A stretch of 6,845 nt of DNA from a bacterium TMED198 (GTDB lineage Bacteria; Fidelibacterota; Marinisomatia; SCGC-AAA003-L08; D37C17): NCBI GenBank assembly GCA_002170735.1, contig NHIV01000065.1:1-6845 (forward strand), written 5' to 3'. This document shows positions 1 to 5,854 of this stretch, piece by piece. Numbering within the stretch: position 1 is the stretch's first letter; every line of letters starts with the position of its first letter. Below the pieces are notes generated by a model. That model was not told where the DNA came from. It was given only the letters and a program-made list of their open reading frames with translations, and made no database searches. A program made the translations under genes and the position numbers.

Positions 1-527
1 TAGGCCATACGCTGTCTTCAGTTGTGAGAATGTTTAAGAATAAAGACTCAAAGTGGATATCTTCTAATAGGATTGCAATTGAAGTTGTAGAAAAATCAAT
101 TTTGAGTTCATATGAAATACTTTGTAAATCTCTTGGAGAAAAAATTGATGATTGGAAGTGGGGTGATCTACATACATCAAGCTTCGAGCACTCTTTATCT
201 GTAAAAAGTCCTTTAGATAAAATTTTCAACATATCAGGTTTTAGGCTAGGGGGAGATTCAGACACCGTATTTCAGTCTGCATATAATCCCAATGCGCCTT
301 ATAAAGCAACGAGTTGGTGCGCAGTAAATAGGTATATAATGACTGTAGGTAAGTGGAATGATTCTATTATGATTTCAGTTCCGGGGCAGAGTGGAGTTTT
401 GGGTAGCATGCATTATGATGACATGGTTGATGAATGGCTTAGCGGTAAATATATTCCTATGTATTGGGAAAAAGAAGAAATAGAAAAAAAATCTAAACAT
501 TGTATATTATTAAAACCTGAAATTTAA
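1..527 (+). CDS. Penicillin acylase family protein, C-terminal fragment (5' end outside window)
   Basis: The reading frame is open from the first complete codon (base 3) to TAA at 525-527, so the protein enters from upstream; the GTG at 24 is an internal valine codon, not a start. The roughly 174 residues match the end of the beta chain of penicillin-acylase-type Ntn hydrolases. Visible landmarks are WKWGDLH (153-173), GGDSDTV (249-269), PGQSG followed by HYDD (381-422) and the WLSGKYIP stretch before the end. Family members hydrolyse amide bonds of N-acyl compounds such as beta-lactams or acyl-homoserine lactones. They are usually exported and self-cleave to expose an N-terminal serine nucleophile. 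The signal peptide, spacer and catalytic serine lie upstream, so neither activity nor substrate can be judged here. The stop is only 8 bases from the next gene, which suggests co-transcription. Confidence 0.88.
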   Translation, partial: GHTLSSVVRMFKNKDSKWISSNRIAIEVVEKSILSSYEILCKSLGEKIDDWKWGDLHTSSFEHSLSVKSPLDKIFNISGFRLGGDSDTVFQSAYNPNAPYKATSWCAVNRYIMTVGKWNDSIMISVPGQSGVLGSMHYDDMVDEWLSGKYIPMYWEKEEIEKKSKHCILLKPEI

Positions 528-535
528 ATTTTTAT

Positions 536-1171
536 ATGAGAGATAAGAAAAAATATAGAGATCCAAAGATTACTATAAATAGAGTTTACACTAAAAGTGG
601 AGACTCTGGCACAACTTCCCTTGTTGGTGGCCAAAAAGTTCCTAAGAACCATCCGCGTATATATGCCTATGGAGATCTTGATGAACTGAATGTGGTTATA
701 GGTGGTTGCAGGGAGTGGATTAAGGAGTATACACAAGATAATCAAGATTTTATGTGGCTTTACAATACCCTTGAGAGGGTGCAGAATGAGCTCTTTAATT
801 TAGGAACTATGCTTGCTACTCCAACGAAGGATATGGGTCCCCAGATTCCAGTTATTGCAGATGAGGATGTAGTTCAACTTGAAAATGACATTGATAGAGT
901 TAATAAGGATCTATCTACACTTGCTTCGTTTGTTCTTCCCGGAGGATCACAGGCCAATATTTGGTTTCATCTAGGAAGAACCGTATGTAGAAGAGTTGAG
1001 AGACAATGTATATCCCTTTCTGCCGATGGTGAAATTTCTTTGATAGTTGTAAAGTATTTGAATAGACTTAGCGATGCATTGTTTGTATGGAGTAGATGGG
1101 TCAATTTGCAGTTTAACTGCAATGAGCACATATGGCAGCCAAATAATACTTCATCGGGATCTAAAAAATAA
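536..1171 (+). CDS. Cob(I)alamin adenosyltransferase, PduO/MMAB type
   Basis: This 211-residue protein should transfer the adenosyl group of ATP to cob(I)alamin, giving adenosylcobalamin, in the cytoplasm. The family signatures occur in order. The ATP-binding segment YTKSGDSGTTSLVGG lies at residues 18-32 and RIYAYGDLDELN at 41-52. FVLPGG is at 132-137, HLGRTVCRRVER at 145-156 and NRLSDALFVWSR at 176-187. Length is normal for the trimeric PduO-type family, with a short basic N-terminal extension (residues 1-14) and a polar tail. The ATG at 536 is the only sensible start and places the conserved core about 16 residues in; no clear Shine-Dalgarno sequence precedes it (the upstream bases are nearly all A/T). 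It follows the acylase gene by 8 bases and precedes lpdA by 31. Likely users of the cofactor are methylmalonyl-CoA mutase or a B12-dependent ribonucleotide reductase; neither is in the window. Confidence 0.93.
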   Translation: MRDKKKYRDPKITINRVYTKSGDSGTTSLVGGQKVPKNHPRIYAYGDLDELNVVIGGCREWIKEYTQDNQDFMWLYNTLERVQNELFNLGTMLATPTKDMGPQIPVIADEDVVQLENDIDRVNKDLSTLASFVLPGGSQANIWFHLGRTVCRRVERQCISLSADGEISLIVVKYLNRLSDALFVWSRWVNLQFNCNEHIWQPNNTSSGSKK

Positions 1172-1202
1172 TTTATGGCTAGCTTTAAAGTGAAAGGTTA
1201 TT

Positions 1203-2576
1203 ATGAAACATTATGATGTAGTTGTCGTTGGTGGGGGACCCGGAGGATATGTAGCTGCTATAAGGGCAGCTCAACTAAATAAAAAAGTTGCGCTCATAGA
1301 GTCTGAAAACCTAGGTGGAATTTGTTTGAACTGGGGATGTATACCTACGAAATCACTCCTAAAGAATGCTGAAGTTCTTGAGCTTATAAAAGACAGCAAG
1401 AAGTATGGAATAGATATAAAAGACTACTCGGTTAATTGGGAGAAGGTTATAAAACGTTCTCGAGATATTGCAAATAGGATGGGTAGAGGAATCAAGTTTT
1501 TAATGAAGAAGAACAAGGTCGATGTTTTGAATGGTTTCGCAAGAGTTGTTGATCAAAACACAGTAGAGATTGATGGCAATAATAAGCAGAATATATCAAC
1601 TAAGTTTATTGTTATATCTACAGGAGCATCGGCTAATTATTTTCCAGGGATTGAGCCTGATGGTAAGAATATTATTACATATAAAGAAGCTCTGATTTTA
1701 GATAAAGTTCCTAAGCATATTGTTATAATTGGAGCTGGAGCTATAGGAATAGAGTTTGCATATTTTTACAATGCTTTTGGAAGTAAGGTAACCATTATAG
1801 AGGCACAGCCAAATATTCTTCCAAACGAAGATACGGATGTTTCCAATGAGTTAGAGCGCATCTTTCGTTCAAAAAAGATTGATATAAAGACAAACACCAA
1901 GGTAAAAAATATATCAAAATCTAAAGGCTCTTTATCTGTCAACCTTGCTGATTCAACAATAGATTGCGACAAGGTTTTGGTTGCAGTGGGTGTAAAGGCA
2001 AATTCATCAAATATAGGTCTTAACCGTAACAGTATAGTAACAGATAATGGATGGATAGCTACCAATGAGTTTATGCAGACAAATATTAAAAATATATTTG
2101 CAATAGGAGATGTTGCAGGTCCGCCATGGCTTGCTCACGTTGCATCTGCAGAGGCAATTACTGCCATTGAATATATGTTTGATAAAAGCCCTAAGCCTAT
2201 GAAATACCATAATATCCCAGGATGTACATACTGCCATCCAGAGGTTGCTTCTGTAGGGTTAACTGAAAACAAAGCTAAGGAGAAAGGATATAAAGTTAAA
2301 GTTGGTAAATTCCCCTTAAGCGCTCTAGGTAAGGCAGTTGCAATTGGACAAACAGAAGGATTTGTGAAAATTATTTTTGATGATAAATACGGTGAGCTTC
2401 TAGGTTGCCATATTATTGGCGCAAATGCCACAGATCTAATTTCAGAGATTTCATTGGCTCGTGATCTTGAAACTACCTACAGCGAAATATTAAAATCAAT
2501 TCACCCTCATCCTACGCTCTCTGAGGCAATTATGGAAGCAACGGCAGATGCCTTGGGCGAGGCAATACATATTTAG
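1203..2576 (+). CDS. lpdA: Dihydrolipoyl dehydrogenase (E3 component)
   Basis: This 457-residue flavoprotein reoxidises the dihydrolipoyl arm of E2 and passes electrons through a disulfide and FAD to NAD+. The N-terminal FAD-binding motif GGGPGG is at residues 10-15. The redox-active disulfide lies in GGICLNWGCIPTK (Cys41 and Cys46). The NAD-binding motif GAGAIGIEFA is at 177-186 and the second FAD motif IFAIGDV at 298-304 (Asp303). The C-terminal catalytic HPHPTLSE is at 434-441, with His436 and Glu441 forming the expected pair. All key residues are intact and the length is normal. The GCTYC stretch at 340-344, in place of the more usual aliphatic sequence, is a feature I associate with Bacteroidota E3 proteins. 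The ATG at 1203 has an AAAGG ribosome-binding site at 1193-1197. The gene ends with TAG at 2574-2576, just upstream of the E1 gene, so E3 is probably made together with its complex partners. Confidence 0.97.
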   Translation: MKHYDVVVVGGGPGGYVAAIRAAQLNKKVALIESENLGGICLNWGCIPTKSLLKNAEVLELIKDSKKYGIDIKDYSVNWEKVIKRSRDIANRMGRGIKFLMKKNKVDVLNGFARVVDQNTVEIDGNNKQNISTKFIVISTGASANYFPGIEPDGKNIITYKEALILDKVPKHIVIIGAGAIGIEFAYFYNAFGSKVTIIEAQPNILPNEDTDVSNELERIFRSKKIDIKTNTKVKNISKSKGSLSVNLADSTIDCDKVLVAVGVKANSSNIGLNRNSIVTDNGWIATNEFMQTNIKNIFAIGDVAGPPWLAHVASAEAITAIEYMFDKSPKPMKYHNIPGCTYCHPEVASVGLTENKAKEKGYKVKVGKFPLSALGKAVAIGQTEGFVKIIFDDKYGELLGCHIIGANATDLISEISLARDLETTYSEILKSIHPHPTLSEAIMEATADALGEAIHI

Positions 2577-2674
2577 AGCATGAACCAAGAGATTTTATTT
2601 AACAAAAATATAATCCAAGATCTGCAAGTCTTGAATCTATCTATCTTATTTTGGAAAATTGGGAGTAGCAAGCT
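2577..2674 (+). other. Leader between lpdA and the E1 gene, with a 34-codon upstream reading frame
   Basis: This is the longest gap in the window. An ATG at 2580-2582, three bases after the lpdA stop, opens a 34-codon frame that runs to TAA at 2682-2684 and therefore overlaps the proposed E1 start. Its peptide begins MNQEILFNK, is rich in Leu/Ile and resembles nothing I recognise. In the E1 frame itself, stops occur at 2600-2602 (TAA) and 2666-2668 (TAG). A TATAAT hexamer sits at 2609-2614 without a matching -35 element, and no terminator hairpin is visible. The leader could be an untranslated spacer, a leader peptide affecting E1 translation, or the true E1 N-terminus put out of frame by one base. 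The sequence alone does not decide. Confidence 0.4.
2661..2665 (+). promoter_or_regulatory. Possible ribosome-binding site for the E1 gene
   Basis: GGGAG lies 9 bases before the in-frame ATT at 2675, a good Shine-Dalgarno distance. It is the only purine-rich G cluster in the leader and supports initiation at ATT rather than at the ATG at 2747, where no such site precedes the codon at a useful distance. The match to the anti-Shine-Dalgarno is partial and many Bacteroidota genes do not depend on this signal, so the assignment is tentative. Confidence 0.35.
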
Positions 2675-4648
2675 ATTAAAATAAGTAACAAGATATTATT
2701 AGAGCTTCTCTTTAATCTAGAGCTACCTAGAGCCATTGAGAATAGAATGCTTAACTATTTAAGGCAAGGCAGAATTTCTAAGTGGTTCTCTGGAATAGGT
2801 CAGGAAGCAATTTCAGTTGGGGCAACTTGTGCATTAGATGATAATGATGTAATACTCCCAATGCACAGAAATCTTGGAGTCTTTACTGCACGCCAAGTTG
2901 ACTTGCAGAAGCTATTTTGTCAGTTGATGGGTAAGGATGGGGGCTTTACTAAGGGTAGAGATAGAAGCTTTCATTTTGGATTACCTTCAAAAAATATCAT
3001 TGGTATGATCTCACATCTAGCTGCAATGCTTCCTGTTGCTGTAGGTTACGGCCTTAGTTTCAACCTCAAGAAACAAAATAGAGTTGTTCTGTCTTTTACT
3101 GGAGATGGATCAACCAGTGAAGGAGATTTCCATGAAGCAGTTAATCTGGCAGCAGTTTGGCAGCTTCCTGTTATCTTTCTGATAGAAAACAATGGCTATG
3201 GTCTTTCGACACCATCTTCAGAGCAGTTTAAATGTGAAAAACTTTCAGACAAAGCAATTGGGTATGGAATAAAAGGTGTTACGATTGATGGAAACAACGT
3301 ATTAGAGGTCTATAAAACAATTTCGAGTCTTGCTAAAGAGCTTCGGAAGGGAGCAGGCCCTGTAATAGTTGAAGCTATGACATTTAGAATGAGGGGCCAT
3401 GAAGAGGCCTCGGGAACTGATTATATACCGGATTCTACCTTTGAAAAGTGGGCAAAAAAAGATCCAATTGAGAGCTATAAAAAATTTTTAAAATCAAAAA
3501 AAATTCTAAGCAAATCAAGGTATATTGAGATTCAAGAAGAGATAAAAACCTTGATCGATGATCCTCTTGAGTTTGCGCTTGAATCTAAGGATCCTAAAAG
3601 TACCATTGATAATGAAGTTAACGATGTATTTAGAGGCTACAACTTTATAAAAAAAGAGCCAAAAGATAAAGGCATCAATTTGAGATATGTAGACTCTATT
3701 TCAAATACATTAAGAGATCTCATGAAGAAAGATGAACATACTCTTATAATGGGTCAGGATATATGTGAATATGGTGGTGTTTTTAAGGTGACCAAAGATT
3801 TTGTTAAAGACTTTGGAGTAGGTAGGGTAAGGAATACACCTATAATTGAATCAGGGGTGTTGGGTGCTTCAGTGGGCCTTGCGCTTGAAGGTTTTAAGCC
3901 TATTGTTGAGATGCAGTTTGCTGACTTTGTTTCATGTGGTTTCAATCAAATAACCAATAATATAGCTAAAACCCATTACAGATGGAATAAGCCTCTAAAT
4001 ATAACTATTAGAATGCCTTACGGTGGAGGTATGTCTGCAGGTCCTTTTCATTCCCAATCTCCAGAGTCTTGGTTCTTCCATACGCCTGGCCTCAAAATTG
4101 TAGCACCATCAACTCCATATGATGCAAAGGGCTTGTTGGTATCATCCATTGAGGATCCTAATCCAGTTCTGTATTTTGAGCACAAGTTTATGTATAGGAG
4201 TGTAAAGGGTTTGGTTCCAGAAGGTGCTTATAATATCGAGATAGGAAAGGCAGAAGTTAAAAGAAGCGGCACAGACATATCTGTTATTACCTATGGCATG
4301 GGGGTTTATCACATGATTAATTTGGCAGCTAAATTAGAAGAAAAGGAAGGTATCAGCGTTGAGGTTGTTGATTTAAGAAGCTTGATACCATGGGATAAGG
4401 ACCTGGTAAAAGAATCTATTTCGAGGACTAATAGAGCCCTGGTGTTGCATGAGGCAAGCCTTACTGGAGGAGTAGGGGCTGAAGTGTCTGCCTTTATAAG
4501 CGAAAACTGCTTCACTCATTTGGATGCTCCCGTTATGAGACTTGCTTCAATCGATACTCCAATTCCATTTGCAAGCAAGCTTGAAAAAGAAATTTATTTA
4601 CCCTTTAATAAAATAGAAAATAAAATAAAGGAATTACTTAATTTTTAA
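2675..4648 (+). CDS. 2-oxoacid dehydrogenase E1 component, fused alpha and beta subunits
   Basis: This thiamine-diphosphate enzyme decarboxylates a 2-oxoacid and acylates the lipoyl group of E2. Residues are numbered from the ATG at 2747, which gives 633 residues. The alpha-like half holds RISKWFSGIGQEA (9-21), RNLGVFTARQ (41-50), GFTKGRDRSFHFG (66-78), the ThDP/metal motif from GDGSTSEGDFHEA (119-131) to IENNGYGLST (146-155), and the conserved loop RMRGHEEASGT (214-224). The beta-like half starts near 311, with GQDICEYGGVFK (336-347), RNTPIIESG (362-370), EMQFADFV (388-395), GPFHSQSPE (432-440) and DTPIPFASKLE (603-613). Family-like sequence continues upstream of that ATG (ISNKILLELLFNLELPRAIENR), so the ATG is internal. 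The extended frame stops at TAG 2666-2668 with no ATG, GTG or TTG between. I chose ATT at 2675, giving 657 residues, the usual size of the fusion. Branched-chain 2-oxoacids are the default substrates for the family; 2-oxoadipate is possible given the next gene. Confidence 0.9.
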   Translation: MKISNKILLELLFNLELPRAIENRMLNYLRQGRISKWFSGIGQEAISVGATCALDDNDVILPMHRNLGVFTARQVDLQKLFCQLMGKDGGFTKGRDRSFHFGLPSKNIIGMISHLAAMLPVAVGYGLSFNLKKQNRVVLSFTGDGSTSEGDFHEAVNLAAVWQLPVIFLIENNGYGLSTPSSEQFKCEKLSDKAIGYGIKGVTIDGNNVLEVYKTISSLAKELRKGAGPVIVEAMTFRMRGHEEASGTDYIPDSTFEKWAKKDPIESYKKFLKSKKILSKSRYIEIQEEIKTLIDDPLEFALESKDPKSTIDNEVNDVFRGYNFIKKEPKDKGINLRYVDSISNTLRDLMKKDEHTLIMGQDICEYGGVFKVTKDFVKDFGVGRVRNTPIIESGVLGASVGLALEGFKPIVEMQFADFVSCGFNQITNNIAKTHYRWNKPLNITIRMPYGGGMSAGPFHSQSPESWFFHTPGLKIVAPSTPYDAKGLLVSSIEDPNPVLYFEHKFMYRSVKGLVPEGAYNIEIGKAEVKRSGTDISVITYGMGVYHMINLAAKLEEKEGISVEVVDLRSLIPWDKDLVKESISRTNRALVLHEASLTGGVGAEVSAFISENCFTHLDAPVMRLASIDTPIPFASKLEKEIYLPFNKIENKIKELLNF

Positions 4649-4667
4649 ATACAGATAAGGAATATAT

Positions 4668-5837
4668 ATGAAGTTAATAGGATTAGATTATTTAGGTATA
4701 TCAGAGTTTTTCTCTGATGAGGAACTTTTGGTTCAGAAGTCATGCAGAGAGTTCGTTGAGAAAGAGGTTGCTCCAACAATTGAAGAGCACTTCAAGAATG
4801 GAACATTTCCAAAGGACCTTATAAAAAAGTTTGGCGATTTGGGATATTTAGGTATGAACCTTCCAGAAAAATATGGCTGTGCTGGTCTATCAAACATAGC
4901 CTATGGACTTTTGTGCCAAGAGCTAGAAAGGGGAGATTCGGGAGTTAGATCCTTCGTATCTGTTCAGGGATCTTTGGTGATGTACCCAATCTATGCATAT
5001 GGAAATGAAGATCAAAAAAATAAATGGCTCCCACGGCTTGCATCTGGTGAATTAGTGGGATGCTTCGGCCTTACAGAGCCAAATTTTGGTTCTAATCCAA
5101 GCGGTATGCTAACAAACATAAAAAAAACTGAAGGTGGCTATATATTAAATGGTAGCAAGATGTGGATTACTAATGGAACCATTGCAGATATAGCTATAGT
5201 TTGGGCCAAGGACGAAGAAGGGGTGGTAAGAGGAATCGTGGTTGATACAAAATCAGAAGGATTTTCCGCTCCCATTCAAAAGGGAAAGTGGTCGCTAAGG
5301 GCATCGATTACTTCTGAGCTTGTTTTTGATAATGTTTTCGTGCCTGAAGAGAATCTACTCCCCAATGTTAAAGGCTTGAAGGGGCCGCTTGGCTGTTTAA
5401 ACCAGGCTAGGTTTGGTATTGGATGGGGAGCTCTAGGAGTTTCAATGGAGCTGCTAGAGGTTGCAGTTGAATATAGCAAACAGCGAGTTATGTTTGACAA
5501 GCCAATAGGATCCTTCCAACTTATTCAGGATAAACTTGTTTGGATGTTGAATGAAATAACAAAGGCCCAACTACTAGCACTGCATGTTGGGAAAAATAAA
5601 GATGATGGCTCATTGAAGCATCAACAAGTTTCAATGATAAAGAGAAACAATGTTTGGTGCGCTAGAGAGTGTGCTAAGTTGGCCAGAGAAATTTTAGGGG
5701 CAAATGGTATAACTGATGATTACCCTATAATGAGACATATGATGAATATTGAGAGTGTGTATACCTATGAAGGAACTAATGAAATGCACACGCTAATACT
5801 TGGGCAGGATTTAACAGACATTCCAGCCTTTAAGTAA
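4668..5837 (+). CDS. gcdH: Glutaryl-CoA dehydrogenase-like acyl-CoA dehydrogenase
   Basis: This 389-residue FAD enzyme has the normal length of the family. It shows the acyl-CoA dehydrogenase signatures GCFGLTEPNFGSNPSG (131-146) and MWITNG (165-170), and the C-terminal QLIQDKL and ILGANGITDDYPIMRHMMN stretches. Compared with human glutaryl-CoA dehydrogenase from memory, CAGLSNIAYGLLCQELERGD (71-90) and LVMYPIYAYG (103-112) align without gaps. Arg94 and Ser95, which bind the distal carboxylate, are kept. Glu87 and Tyr367 next to the catalytic base Glu368 (YEGTNEMH) are also kept; as I recall, the first two are replaced in non-decarboxylating glutaryl-CoA dehydrogenases. The predicted reaction is glutaryl-CoA to crotonyl-CoA plus CO2, with electrons going to electron-transfer flavoprotein. 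The ATG at 4668 has an AAGGA site at 4657-4661. It lies 19 bases after the E1 gene and 17 before E2, embedded among the subunits of one complex. A related acyl-CoA substrate cannot be excluded. Confidence 0.88.
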   Translation: MKLIGLDYLGISEFFSDEELLVQKSCREFVEKEVAPTIEEHFKNGTFPKDLIKKFGDLGYLGMNLPEKYGCAGLSNIAYGLLCQELERGDSGVRSFVSVQGSLVMYPIYAYGNEDQKNKWLPRLASGELVGCFGLTEPNFGSNPSGMLTNIKKTEGGYILNGSKMWITNGTIADIAIVWAKDEEGVVRGIVVDTKSEGFSAPIQKGKWSLRASITSELVFDNVFVPEENLLPNVKGLKGPLGCLNQARFGIGWGALGVSMELLEVAVEYSKQRVMFDKPIGSFQLIQDKLVWMLNEITKAQLLALHVGKNKDDGSLKHQQVSMIKRNNVWCARECAKLAREILGANGITDDYPIMRHMMNIESVYTYEGTNEMHTLILGQDLTDIPAFK

Positions 5838-5854
5838 AAAATGAGCTTAAAGAG

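Noticed and set aside
24..26. GTG at 24 as the start of a complete small protein
   Set aside because: The frame stays open to the window edge and the content is the C-terminal end of a much longer penicillin-acylase-family protein.
1172..1202. Possible terminator or regulatory site between the adenosyltransferase and lpdA
   Set aside because: Only 31 bases, with no GC-rich stem and T tract; it holds just the AAAGG ribosome-binding site of lpdA.
2609..2614. TATAAT hexamer as a promoter for E1
   Set aside because: No TTGACA-like or Bacteroidota -33 element at the right distance, and no TAnnTTTG -7 motif. In AT-rich DNA this hexamer is expected by chance.
2635..2646. (ATCT)3 tetranucleotide repeat as a phase-variation switch for E1
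   Set aside because: Adding one unit would bring the ATG at 2580 into the E1 frame, but the in-frame TAG at 2666-2668 lies between the repeat and E1 and would still stop translation. Three units is also too short for a typical contingency locus.
2700..2733. TAGAGC repeated at 2700, 2718 and 2728 (and once at 2574) as operator-like repeats
   Set aside because: Spacings are irregular (18 and 10 bases) and the copies fall in the coding part of the E1 extension, mostly in Leu-Glu-Leu-type codons; no dyad symmetry supports protein binding.
2747..2749. ATG at 2747 as the true start of E1
   Set aside because: Recognisable E1 sequence continues upstream in frame and no ribosome-binding site precedes this ATG at a suitable distance; it corresponds to an internal Met of the conserved helix before RQGRISKWFSG.
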